Shown here in pieces: positions 21,801-32,186 of a DNA stretch of 60,000 nt; position 1 is the first letter of the stretch; every line of letters starts with the position of its first letter. The translations under genes were made by a program, and so were the position numbers. The notes under the pieces were generated by a model. The model did no database searches. It was not told the origin of the DNA and saw only the letters and a list, made by a program, of their open reading frames with translations. Source of the DNA: Antedon mediterranea (taxonomy: Eukaryota; Echinodermata; Crinoidea; Comatulida; Antedonidae); NCBI RefSeq assembly GCF_964355755.1, contig NC_092673.1, positions 28,837,001 to 28,897,000 on the forward strand, written 5' to 3'.

Positions 21801-24800
21801 GACATTATATATTTTAGAATATGCTTATGTCCAAAAGGTCAGCAGACTTAGGTTCACACTAAGCCTAGATTCAGTAGAGTGGCTGGAGAAAAGTGCGAGC
21901 ATTACATTTTTTATCACATGTAGGCGCTTGGTACAGAATTTAGAATGAGTATTTGAACACTACACCCAGTCTGACCATCACACCCAATTCCAGGCTCTGT
22001 GTGAACAGGACCTTATATACATAAACACAGTATTACCAGTTTCATCATCATGTCCATATTTAGGAGGGCATTATACCGCATATGCAATGAATTGGTTAGA
22101 TGGACAATGGTATGAGTTTGATGATACATTTGTGACAGAAGTGTCTGAGAGTCAAGTAGCTGATGCTGAAGCTTATGTCTTGTTTTATAAGTAAGTAATT
22201 TAGATTTTACCAAAGCATTTTCATTTAAAATAGACTATTCAATGACCTTACTATTCAATGACCTTACTATTCTGTGATCTTCAAAAAGTAGATTTTCACC
22301 CAAATGTCTACAACCATACCACATTGAAATCACCGGTTACCTTTCAAACACTGTTGGGCCTAATTAGTATTTGGATGGGAACACCTTGTGTCATACACCT
22401 GTGTTTTTCTTTTTAATCATCTTATACTATGCTTTATAAGGTATGCTTTCATTGTTGTTTACAGAAAACATTCGGATGAAACAATAAAGATGCGAGAAAA
22501 AGTTGTAGGCCTATGTGATGAACAAGAGGTAAGATTGATTCCATCATAAAAAAAATAATATCTGATTGTACAACTTTACACCCGATTGAAGACCAATTAA
22601 TAATGTGAACATTTTTGAGAAAATTGTATTGAATGTTTGTCACATCTGATTAATTACTAATAGATGTTGTTGAATTTTATTTGTGATTGCAAACCTGCAG
22701 ATGAATTTTTACAATTAATAAATGTTGTTTCAGAGTCTGTTGCATTTTTACATCTCAAGCCAGTGGTTCAACAAGTTTCAAACGTTTGCAGAGCCTGGTC
22801 CAATCACCAATAATGACTTTTTATGCAAGCATGGAGGTAAACTTCCTTCTATTCACACACTTGTTAGGTTGACTGCAGAACCGCTTTACTACTGGCTTTA
22901 AAGTTAATTATACCTATCTTTTGATTAACTAATTCTATTTGTATCTATATGTTTTAGGCGTTCCTCCCTGCAAATCTGCTGTAGTAGATGAGCTTGTTAC
23001 AAAGGTGCCACAAACAGTTTGGGAATGTCTTCAACACAGGTCAATAACTTAATTGTAGCATAGTGTTCAGTACAGCTAGTAATTACTGCTCCGTGTCCAT
23101 GTGTAACCCTTCCTGGCCCATTTGTGGGTGATTTTTTTATCGCAATCTCTAAAGCCTTGTCTACACTATAGACCATATATAAACATGATGATGTCATATC
23201 ACTACCATTTTTGGGCATATTATCACAATATTTGAGCACATCACAATTTATTTTAAATCTACTTTGATAGTGTAGACAGAGCTTTTACATTTGTTATAAT
23301 CGCACAAAATATTACTTTCATTAAAATGATTGTTTACCATTAGATATGGTGGTGGACCTACGGTGACTCATCTTCATGGTTGTAAGACTTGCCAGGAGGA
23401 ACTAGATAGGCTACAAAAAAGACTTACAGAAGAAAAACAGACTTTTATCAAGGTAAACACATTAATATAGTTTTATTTATATGCCGGCACCTTGTAATTC
23501 ACGACATCTGATTGGTTAACTGGGCTTTAGTTATTACCATGCTCTTACAACTGATTGGATGTGCGTATAAAATAGAGCTATAATAGCTCTATCTTCCTAC
23601 AGTACCAGAAAGAAAGGGTTTCTCAAAAATCCCAAAATGTTGATTTTATGTGACATTTTTATAATCTCCCCAGTTCCATGACAAGTTCCAGGATGAAGTA
23701 GATGAGACCAACACAATATATTGTATTAGCCTCAGCTGGTTTAGACAGTGGGAAAAATTCCTAAACTCAAAATCAACAGGTACAGTAGGAAGAACAATAC
23801 AGTACTTGTTGAAATAAAGTTTGCGGTACACCACATATATTAGTTCTGAAAAGAACTGTTGAGTTTCTCAATGTTTTCGATCAATATGCTTTGATCGAAA
23901 CATCATATTGATCGAAACGTCCAGAAACTCAACAGTTCTTTTCAGAACTAATATATGTGGTGTACCGCAAACTTTATATCAGCATTTGATTTCGCCATGC
24001 AAACCTTTAAACCATATAATACAGTATTCATTTTTATGGATACACCTGATTCACCCAAGGGTGTTTTTTTTTTTTAATATAAAAACAAAAGAAATTGTTT
24101 AAATATTTTCCAGATTATTCAGATTATTTTTTTCTTCTAATGGCTGCTACTACTACAGGTATACAACCTTCACTAGTATACAGTCCTAAGATTGGCATTG
24201 TCACCTGAATCTATGCTGTCTAAATCTAACCCCAATCAACCTTTACCGGAGTATCCGACATTCCTATAAAGTTTACTCTAAAAGATAACACAACTATAAA
24301 ATAAAAAAACTACTACTAAACTATAGATAAAATTAATTCCACAATAATATTTAGGTTAGTTGGTAAACTTATTTTAAACAAATTAAGATCTGAAATCTTT
24401 CACTAGGCAGTATGAAGGCCTACACAAAGTATAATGTAGCTGGTACTTCTTCATGATCACTATCTAGCTTACCTAGTACACTACACTAAAACCTTGTATA
24501 CGCTATAAAACTTTATGTGCCCATATATGGACATGATGATGTCATATCATTACCATATTTGGGCATATCGCTACCATATTTAGGCACACTTTTTTGTCAA
24601 ACTAGTTTGATAGTGTAGTTTTTTTAGTGAGTGTCATCAATTTTTGTAATTATGTTTTTAGATTTTCCTGAACCACCCGGACCAATTGATAACCGTGCAA
24701 TATCTGTTTCAAAAGGACGTCATACTAAAGGTAAGAACGGAAATCTTATCTTTTCAAAATCATTTTATTATTGAAGTAACTTTAAAATGTGGAGAAAGAA

Positions 24801-25284
24801 GACAAAATGCATAGTGCTGTCATGGAGATGATTTTACAAATTCTTATCTATTTTGTTATACCTTGCCATGCCCCTTAATTTAGGATGTTTTTTGCTTAAA
24901 GTAATGTTGTGTCCAAAGATCTACTTATATCTTTATATTGTAGTTTATTGTTTAATTATTGTTTATGTCATGTTCGTTATGTATGCCTTTTTGTTGGAAC
25001 AATAATTCCACTCTTTTTTTTGCCTTTCAGGAGCTGAAATTGGCCAAATTTCCAAAGAAACCTGGGAATACTTACATTCAATCTATGGAGGTGGTCCTGA
25101 AGTTATCGAACAACCCAACAATGTAGAGAATGGTACCGATGATGAGGAGGAGGATGAGGATGAAAAGGAAGAAGATAAAATGAAAGATGCAAGAGGCGAT
25201 AATGAGACAAAGGATGAGTCATGCTCAGAAGAAGAAATCAATGAAGAAATTGTTAATAAGGAAAATCAAGATAGTAAGCTATGA
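15872..25284 (+). CDS. USP33: Ubiquitin carboxyl-terminal hydrolase, USP20/USP33 type (complete, 21 coding exons, 878 aa)
   Basis: Cysteine protease that removes ubiquitin; vertebrate USP20/USP33 act on receptors and on beta-arrestin/VHL-linked substrates. Exons: 15872-15940, 16135-16188, 16358-16566, 16912-17076, 17590-17703, 18117-18195, 18424-18847, 19292-19386, 19614-19662, 19850-19976, 20265-20335, 20729-20762, 21265-21497, 22064-22190, 22465-22528, 22734-22836, 22958-23039, 23344-23452, 23674-23779, 24662-24730, 25031-25284. Phases agree; total 2637 bases. Seen: ZnF-UBP about 1-95 ([24 protein letters not shown]); Cys box [14 protein letters not shown] with Cys154; [12 protein letters not shown]; a charged low-complexity insert about 240-370; CLTC and CDKC zinc-ribbon pairs; [11 protein letters not shown]; His box GGGHYTAY with His577 and WYEFDD; DUSP domains about 638-712 and 745-820 (each ending YGGGP); an acidic C-terminal tail. 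Human USP20 and USP33 are 914 and 942 aa. The single invertebrate gene may be pro-orthologous to both, so the symbol is approximate. Confidence 0.95.
16135..16566 (+). CDS. USP33: USP20/33 exons 2-3: ZnF-UBP domain
   Basis: Two exons (16135-16188 and 16358-16566) carry the zinc-coordinating residues of the ubiquitin-binding finger: [37 protein letters not shown], and [13 protein letters not shown]. All Cys/His positions expected from the family appear to be present, which suggests a functional finger. The next exon opens with a short polyglutamine run (QQQQQ). Confidence 0.93.
16630..16875 (-). mobile_element. tRNA-derived SINE (family A), copy 2
   Basis: Minus-strand head GTGGAGCTGTAGCTTGGCGG (A-box-like), then CTTTGGGATTGGAAAGC complement and the region equivalent to the B-box, partly decayed. 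The body shares GCCAGGGTTGTAACTCACGC. It lies in USP intron 3. Confidence 0.7.
17349..17493. mobile_element. MITE family 1, copy 4
   Basis: AAGCTCTGTCTACACTATAA to GATAGTGTAGACAGACCTTT, with interior GTGATGTGCCCAAATATGG and ATCATCATGTCCATATATGG. In USP intron 4. Confidence 0.9.
17723..17876. mobile_element. MITE family 1, copy 5
   Basis: Intact left TIR AAAGCTCTGTCTACACTATC. The right end is decayed to GTCAAAGTATAGACGAGTTT. In USP intron 5, starting about 20 bases after the exon 5 donor. Confidence 0.85.
18248..18393. mobile_element. MITE family 1, copy 6
   Basis: AAAGCTGTGTCTACACTATC to GATAGTGTAGGCAAGGCTTA. In USP intron 6, ending about 30 bases before exon 7. Confidence 0.88.
18876..19049. 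mobile_element. MITE family 1, copy 7
   Basis: AAAGCTCTGTCTACACAATC to GATAGTGTAGACAGAGCTTT, both flanked by TA, consistent with a TA target duplication. In USP intron 7, about 30 bases after the exon 7 donor. Confidence 0.9.
20436..20584. mobile_element. MITE family 1, copy 8 (left end lost)
   Basis: Begins inside the element at CTTTATGTAACAAAAAAAA and ends with GATAGTGTAGACAGAGCTTT. In USP intron 11. Confidence 0.85.
20763..21264. other. USP intron 12, unexplained part
   Basis: The segment 21045-21210 is less AT-rich than its surroundings (CTGGCTGCGACAAATACC, GAGGGGCGTTGAACC, GGAGCACAGCATCCTG). Neither strand gave a recognisable protein, and I saw no tRNA-like boxes. Left unassigned. Confidence 0.4.
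21605..21771. mobile_element. MITE family 1, copy 9
   Basis: Both ends intact: TAAGCTCCGTCTACACTATC and GATAGTGTAGACAGAGCTTA. The second motif, GACAAA after CTAGTT, is also mirrored. In USP intron 13. Confidence 0.92.
23150..23287. mobile_element. MITE family 1, copy 10
   Basis: AAAGCCTTGTCTACACTAT to GATAGTGTAGACAGAGCTTT. Part of the left interior is deleted. In USP intron 17. Confidence 0.88.
23813..23982. repeat. Near-perfect 75-bp-arm hairpin in USP intron 19
   Basis: The arms 23813-23888 and 23904-23982 are inverted copies (GCGGTACACCACATATATTA, GAAAAGAACTGTTGAGTTTC) with a loop of about 15 bases containing GATCGAAAC. A single-armed relative lies at 7380-7503. Confidence 0.9.
24487..24620. 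mobile_element. MITE family 1, copy 11
   Basis: Decayed left end AAAACCTTGTATACGCTATA, right part CAAACTAGTTTGATAGTGTA. In USP intron 19, about 40 bases before exon 20. Confidence 0.8.
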
Positions 25285-26230
25285 AGTGAATAGTACCAGT
25301 GTGACAGTCCTGTTGTACAGAGAAGATGATAATTAAAAGTTTTGTGAACTAGAATATTTAAAAGCTAATAATACTAATGCAAATGTTGATAAATTGTTTA
25401 AATTGTTGGATACCACAGATTTTTCAATGTTCGCATCATTTTAGTTCCCTTTTAATTTGAGGTTTGAACCCGTAGCTGTCAATTTGGTCCTTTGGAAAAA
25501 CAAGTGTATAAAAGTTGAAAAAGAAAACAGGGGTGGATTCAAGGGCCCCCTCTGGATTTCACAAATTCACTAATGTAATGCAAAAGATATGACATCAAAT
25601 TAAGCTCCGCACTTCATTTCACTACTTGCAGGCACTGCAGCAGTAAATAGTCTAATTCTCATTCTCTCTTCACACAAATGAAAAAATGTCCAACTGATTG
25701 AGCAGTGGCATAACGCAGGTGAAAAAGGCCCCTGGTTTAGCACTCCTAAGGCCCTCCAATGCTGGTAGTTGCATTGGGGATACTATTGAGCCCCTTAAAC
25801 TCTGGGGCTCCTGGGTTTAGGCAGGGAGCGCTCATAGCTGTTACACCACTGTGATTGCATTGTTTGGCTCTGAGAAGATTATACAATTTATTTGAATGAA
25901 TACTGTAGTATAATCATCAACACAGATATATTTTACTATTGAGTCGTATATTTATATTAAATATTATGTATAACATTTTGTGACATTGGTGAATGTTTAA
26001 AAATCTGCGAAACCTAAAATAATTAAATTAATTCACAATTTATATCAATATCTGTAATGCTTAGTGCTTTCTAGTTTAGTAAGGTTTAATGTTGTTAATC
26101 TTATTATCTTTAATATCTGTGCAATGTATATGAAAACAAAACATGTTTAGATCCATCAAATGAAATTAAAATCACTGTTGGTTGATGAAATAGTTGATGA
26201 AAATAAAAGTCTTAAAGTTTATTGTTACAA
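25285..26230 (+). other. USP20/33 3' UTR with poly(A) signal
   Basis: After the TGA at 25282-25284 there is about 0.9 kb without coding sequence. AATAAA at 26202-26207 is a plausible poly(A) signal, followed by a T/G-rich stretch (TTGTTTCTTGTTC near 26240). Part of 25440-25860 looks like old repeat DNA. Confidence 0.5.
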
Positions 26231-26618
26231 GGCCTTATTTTGTTTCTTGTTCATTCAATGTTTATTTCTTTCAAGTTGTATATTAATTTAAAATACGGAA
26301 TGATTAATTAGCTTTAATCTTGCTTTAAGAAAGTTTTATTGAAAAAGGTTTATATCTGGTACGAAATTTATTAAATTCCGATAGTACAGTGTATTACAAC
26401 TTTTGCTACTTTTAAAACTTTTAAACAGAACAGCGCCATCTATTTTTTAACAAGGTTCCTTCAATTCTTGGTATCATTTTCCGCTCGCTCAGGAGGTATA
26501 TTCAGAACGTCATTCTGACGACTGGAGCGTTCTCTACTTCTGTACGGAGCGCCATTTATGCCTTTATTAACTTCAGATATAGTATAGAATAGAAATAGTA
26601 CTACGGTAACTGGTCCAG

Positions 26619-27192
26619 TGGATCAAATTTGGCACCGGTGGAGCACAGTGATATAGAATAGAAATAAGTCACTAATTTAAATACATTTTCGTATGTTAAT
26701 ACACTGTGCTCAAGTGGACCCAATTTGGCACAAGAGGAGCACAGTGATATAAAATAGAAATAAAATCACTAAAAATGTTTTCTCATTCGTATGTTAGTAC
26801 ACTGTGCTCAAGTGGACCCAATTTGGCGCCAGTGGAGCACAGCGATATAAGAGAAATAAAGTCACTAAATGTTAATATCTTTTCGTATGTTAATAAACTG
26901 TGCTCAAGTGGACTAATTTGAAACTAGGGGAGCAAAGTGATCTAAAATGGAATTAAGTTACTGAACTTTAATATCTTTCCGTATATGTACTGTGCTAAAG
27001 TGGACCCAATTTAGCGCCAGTGGAGCACAGATAACAAGGAAATAAATAATATTAAGTTGTTTGTATTTTAATACACTGTGCTCATGTGAACCCAATTTGG
27101 TGGTAGTGGAGCACAGTAATAAAATAAAAATAAGTGACTGCATTTTTTCAATAACTGCAATATTTTTTCGTATTTTAATACACTGTGCTCAG
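26619..27192. repeat. Tandem array, six units of 86-106 bp
   Basis: Each unit starts GTGGACCCAATTTGGCGCC, continues GGAGCACAGTGATATA and ends TTAATACACTGTGCTCAA. Unit starts are near 26619, 26714, 26812, 26908, 27000, 27086, with a partial at 27192. One inverted unit is at about 30550-30600, the other end of the composite element. Confidence 0.9.
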
Positions 27193-27237
27193 TGGATATG
27201 AAATAGAACCCTCAAAATATCTCTCTTTCAAAAACGT

Positions 27238-27365
27238 AGAAGTTCGAACCCAGAGGTTAGAGCACTCAAACCTAAGCATTACACTACACGTTGCGCCACA
27301 AAGTAGTACATGACTGAACAGCTGATAATAGTCTATTTATACGTGTATTACGTAATCATCATCAT
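27238..27365 (-). repeat. tRNA-like module (family T), copy 1
   Basis: Minus strand: TTGTGGCGCAACGTGTAGTG (A-box-like) and CTCTGGGTTCGAACTTC (B-box-like) at tRNA spacing, preceded by AATACACGTATAAATAGAC. Paralogues at 28236-28370 and 29992-30126, with degraded ones near 27551 and 27968. Confidence 0.6.
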
Positions 27366-28108
27366 CATCTTTTTTAGGTTTTATGGCAGTCTATTTAATG
27401 GATAAATGAATGCCATCCAACTTTGTTTCTGATTTTTAAAAAGTCCACTTGTTTTGGCCTAGGCCTGACATTTCCAACACTTTAAATATCTCTATTTCAA
27501 AATAAAAGAAAAAAATATTAATATTCTATTTAAAAACAAATACAGTATAAGAGAGGTTCGAACCCACTCTAGAGCTGAGAGCACTCAAACCTGAGAATTG
27601 CTTGAAACGACCCCAAAAGGCTGTTAATTTAGGGTAATATAATGTAAAAGATTAACAACATCAAAATTCAACTGTGGCGTGTTGACCGCGAATTACTGAC
27701 AATACCATCTTCCCCCCTACACCTGCACAAACTCATTTGCATAACAACGCCGACATACCAAACTACGATGAGATAATTCTTTTCTAAACACGTAACGACG
27801 AGAATTCGAATTCCATTTTTTCTGACATTAAAATTATTAGTCATTCGTGGCGGTCAACTTTTGATGTTGTTAATCTTATTATATTACCTTAAATTAACTT
27901 GACTCTCTAAATATGTCTTTTCAAAATAAAAGAAAAACATTTTATATTTATTAAAAGAAAAAAGAAATCCGCAGAGATTTGAACCCCTGCTAGTAGAGCT
28001 GAGAGAATCCATCCAACTATAGTTACTAGAGCACAACCTGTTATGCCACAATGTACACAAGTAATTAAGGGTGACAATAGTACAGACTTAAACGTGCTTC
28101 ATATTACA

Positions 28109-28206
28109 TTGTATGGCTGGTCCTGAAGACTTATATATTTCGTTTTATAATTTCCGGGGAATAAGCTTTCATTCTTAGCTCTGCCCCAACCATGGTGAGC
28201 TTAACA
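28109..28206. repeat. Direct repeat, copy 1 of 2
   Basis: CATTGTATGGCTGGTCCTGA through CTTAGCTCTGCCCCAACCAT and GGTGAGCTTAAC; it recurs almost unchanged at 29302-29400. Confidence 0.85.
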
Positions 28207-28235
28207 AAAAAAAACAATATTCATAAAAAAAAGTA

Positions 28236-28370
28236 TCCGTCGAGGTTCGAACCCCAGCTGATAGCACTCAAAACTGAGCATTACCCGTTGCACCACAAAC
28301 TGGAACATGACTGAACAGCTGACAATAGTCTATTTATACGTGTATTACGTAATTCATCATTACGTCGTAA
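28236..28370 (-). repeat. tRNA-like module (family T), copy 2
   Basis: Minus strand: TTGTGGTGCAACGGGTAATG, then CAGCTGGGGTTCGAACC. Same flank (ACACGTATAAATAGAC) as the other copies. Confidence 0.6.
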
Positions 28371-28396
28371 ATATCCTATTAACCTTGCTAAAACCA

Positions 28397-28650
28397 AAAT
28401 GATCAGTTAGCTCAGTCGTCTGAGCGTCGTGTTAACACACGTATGTCGTGGGTTCGATTCCCACGCTGGTCGGTGGAATAGAGTTAAGGCTATGCGAGCC
28501 ACTGTGTTTGGGGTTCACAGATCATACGTCCCCCTTTCCACCACACATCATGAGGCGACAACATCAATGCATCTGGTGATGTGGTGGAAACGACCCCAAA
28601 AGGCTGTGGCAGGGCCTTAGTGCTGAGGCAGGGAGAGCACATTTACCATC
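28397..28650 (+). mobile_element. tRNA-derived SINE, intact tRNA-like head
   Basis: The head begins GATCAGTTAGCTCAGTCG and ends TCCCACGCTGGTCG. The acceptor strands pair, GCTC/GAGC makes a D stem and GTGGG/CCCAC a T stem around TTCGATT, but the anticodon arm does not pair as in a tRNA. The body follows (GGAATAGAGTTAAGG, CATACGTCCCCCTTTCC, GAAACGACCCCAAAAGGC). The element GAAACGACCCCAAAAGGC also occurs alone near 27603. Confidence 0.75.
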
Positions 28651-29301
28651 TTTTTTTTTTGGCTCTCGCCAACTGCTTTGATGGTTAAAATTTTATGTTT
28701 AGCGCCCTCAATTTATTTTAATGTAAAAAAAGGGAATTAATTCTCTTCGTTACGTGTTTAGAAGAGAATTCATTTTATCTCATCGTAGTTTGGTATGCCG
28801 TGCGTTTGTTATGCAAATGAGTGTGCACATGTGCTGTGGGAAAGATAGTATTGTTAGTCATTCGCGATCAACACACAACACTGTTCAATTTTTATTTTGT
28901 TAATCTTTTACATTAGAATTGTAATTCTACCGTTACACATTATAGTGTATTTTTAAATATCCGTTTCATGCAAGATATTGTATTGTAGGCCTACTAATAT
29001 GTTGTGAATAAAAGTTTATGGCAGAATAAATAAATAAATATGTTTTAAGCAGATCTTCGAAATTGAAGCATATAATTATGAAGTCGAGTTTTTTAAAAAA
29101 TCGCATCTGGATAGTTGAAATTTAACATTATAATTATCAAAGGTGATATGATAAATCTAATTGTTTTCTAAATTATAGAAATATTAAAATTAGTAAGTAG
29201 GCTTTTGTGTGCTAGCTCTGTTTGTATTTCATAATTTTGTTTTGTTGAATTACCGTCACGGCCGCGTGCATTGCATGTCTCACACTTGGGAAACAATCAC
29301 C

Positions 29302-29400
29302 ATTGTATGGCTGGTCCTGAAGACTTTTATATTTCGTTTCATAATTTCCGGAGACTAAGCTTTCATTCTTAGCTCTGCCCCAACCATGGTGAGCTTAACT
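29302..29400. repeat. Direct repeat, copy 2 of 2
   Basis: Second copy of the 28109-28206 block, CATTGTATGGCTGGTCCTGA through GGTGAGCTTAAC. Confidence 0.85.
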
Positions 29401-29991
29401 TAGCTTATTTAATTTCATATTTTAATAAATATTTTTTTCAAAATTAATGTCTTTGCTCAGCCCCAATCATGGTTGGGTAGTGAAGACTCTTATATATCAT
29501 GTTTCAAAATACAAAAGTTTCATTTCTGGGGACCTTGTAGCTATTTTAAACAGTTTGGTAAGCCCTGCGTTGTTATGCAAATGAGTTTGTGCAGGTGTAA
29601 TGGGGAAGATGGTATTGTTAGTCCTACGCGGTGAACACGCCACAAAATTAAATTTAAAAGTTAAATTTTGAATTTGTTAATCTTTATTAGAAATTCAAAT
29701 CATGTAAAGATACAATTTTCCGGGCGGGAATCTAGAAACTCCCCTCCTTTAGTTTACAAAAGTAATCTTGAAAAGAACCCCATGTGGAAAAGAAGCTTAT
29801 CCGTTGAAAAGAAGCCACCGTACCAAAGAGTACTAACAAATGAGGAACATTCGGGGTGTTATGGTGTCTATTTAAATGAAAAATGAATGCCATACACTTG
29901 TGTTTATGATTAAGGTCCACTTGCCTAGGCCTGACATTTTCAACCCTCCAAATATCTCTCTTTAAAAAAAACCAATATTCATAAAAAAATA

Positions 29992-30126
29992 TCCGTAGAG
30001 GTTCGAACCCCAACTGATACCACTCAAAACTGAGCATTACCCGTTGCACCACAAACTGAAACATGACTGAACAGCTGATAATTGTCTATTTATACGTGTA
30101 TTACGTAACTCATCATTACATCATGG
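29992..30126 (-). repeat. tRNA-like module (family T), copy 3
   Basis: Minus strand: TTGTGGTGCAACGGGTAATG, then CAGTTGGGGTTCGAACC, followed by a body shared with 28236-28370. Confidence 0.6.
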
Positions 30127-30710
30127 TGTTTAATTAATTATCTATATAAATTATATTTATTGATTCAATCCTGTTATGGGCGACTTTGGTCGCTGTTGGA
30201 TAAAGATAAAAAAAAAAAATAACCTTGATTAATTATCTCTCACCGTTTGGTAAAAGTGCACCTATCTATTCATTGAAATATAAAATTAAATATTAAGTCT
30301 CCAGTACTAGCCCATCCATGGTTGAGGCAGAGCAATGAAAATAGAGCCAATAAATGCACTTACTTATACTTATTACTATACATAGTCACCTATGATAATT
30401 ATGATAATGTTAAAATTTCAACTATCCAGATGCGACTTCAACATTTTAGGTGGGGTTTTCTACTTTAAAAACTCGACTTCGTATATGTCTAAGGCCTAGC
30501 CCGGCGGCGGAATTAGTCTAAGCTTCCTGGAAATCGGCATCTTTGCAAATGTTCTATATCACTGTGCTACCCTGGTGCTAAATTGGGTCCACTTGAGCAG
30601 ACCGTAGTACTATTTCTATTATTGAAGTTAATAAAGGCATAAATGGCGCTCCGTAGAGAAGTAGAGAATGCTCCAGTCGTCAGAATAACACTCTGAATAT
30701 ACCTCCGCTC

Positions 30711-32177
30711 TCAGCACAGCAGCCTACTTGCGATGAGTCCTTCACAAGAAGTCGTGTGTACAAAATCTAGGGATGTTTAAGAAGAGATTAAAGTAAACAA
30801 CAATGTTTAATAGTTTCAGTTTGTTCAGAATTTATTAAAGTAATTCTCTTCCGACATTGGGAGAAACACCCGACGAGAATACCGATGAGCACTGGTTTAG
30901 GAGGAAGCTAGCAGCACAAAACAGTACAGTAGTAGTCTTGACAAGGTGTTTAGCTGGTTGAGATTTTATAGCTCAGATATCCTATGAAGTAGGCCTAAGT
31001 TTATTGCTTAGTTTACAGGTAATGAATCACTTTTATCAAGATTTTTGTGAAGGTTCTCTACAAGTCATTCTAGGCCTATAGCTTTGATTTGAATATGTCT
31101 CTATATAAGACATTATATCAAATGTGCAATAATTAAAACAAAATACTAATAACATAATTTTCAATAAATTTATTTTTTTTCACTGTCAATTTAAAAATTG
31201 TTTTTTTTTCTAATCAAGGTTTGATTTTATTTTTGTAATAATTTTTTTTATACTACCTACTGTTGTAATATTTTTTCGATATAATAATTAAATATTCTTT
31301 TTTATGATCTGTGGTATCAGAAATAAAAAAATGTATCTTCTACTTAATTAACATTTTTGCTATTATTAAAACTGGATTTGATATTTTGTTTTGTACTTAA
31401 TACCACTTTGAGACAAAATATAAAAAACAACTTTAAATCAAATAATATTTGACCTGACCACAATGATGTCCTTTTTAATTAACTGTAAAAGAAAGTCGCA
31501 CATTTTCCTGTGTTTCTAACCAATTTAAAGGTTAGTGACCGGGTTATGACGGTGACATCACAATTTAGTGACCGGATTAAGAAGGTAATATCACAATATT
31601 TTGAACTTTAAGATCATATTCATATAGCCACCCGTTTCTTAATATTTTCTACAATATGTGTTATGATATTTTTATAATTAGATATTGTATTGTATTTTAT
31701 ATTTTCAACTTTTATTTCTAAATTGCATAAAGTGATTGTAGAATACGATTTTAATTTGCAAAAACAGCAGTCAATATTTGTATATTAAAAAGACAACATT
31801 AAAATTCTAAAAACACTGAATGGACGTTTGAAACTTTAAAAATATAGGTATTTTTATTTAATTTTAAAAAATGTAGAAAATAATCAATATTTTTAAACTT
31901 AAAAGTTTTGTTATTGTTCATAATAACCTCTATGCGCTTCACATAAAGAAATTCATGAATTAAATAAAATAATATTTTTTACCATCAACAATTTAATTTT
32001 GAATTTTCAGGCACTAAAATTGTAATTTCAAACAAAAATGTACCTAAATGTTTGGATTTTCCTGTCTATTAATAACCACATGAATGAAACTGACCATGTG
32101 ATTTACATTCTTCTTGTACACCAGTCTAGTTTATACTGTATGATTAGATTATCTCATAAAAACATACAATTTTTGTC
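30711..32177. other. Intergenic, very AT-rich
   Basis: No ORF of note. A short direct duplication (TTAGTGACCGGGTTATGA / TTAGTGACCGGATTAAGA) occurs at 31529-31598. Otherwise I see nothing assignable. Confidence 0.6.
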
Positions 32178-32186
32178 ACTTAAAGT

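Larger units (their letters stand above)
26490..30710. mobile_element. 4.2 kb composite inverted-repeat element
   Basis: Ends are inverted over about 150 bp: left GGAGGTATATTCAGAACGT, TCTGACGACTGGAGCG and GGAGCGCCATTTATGCC, mirrored near 30535-30710. A second inverted pair is AAGTCGAGTTTT..GCATCTGGATAGTTGAAA (29080-29130) against 30404-30480, and a third is the block 27645-27812 against 28731-28920. The middle holds a tandem array, tRNA-like modules and a SINE. No transposase was found, and the boundaries are approximate. Confidence 0.7.

Noticed and set aside
28397-28469. Genuine tRNA gene
   Set aside because: The anticodon stem does not pair and the sequence runs straight into a repeated SINE body.
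28429-28620. 63-codon frame
   Set aside because: Lies over the tRNA-like head and body of a SINE.
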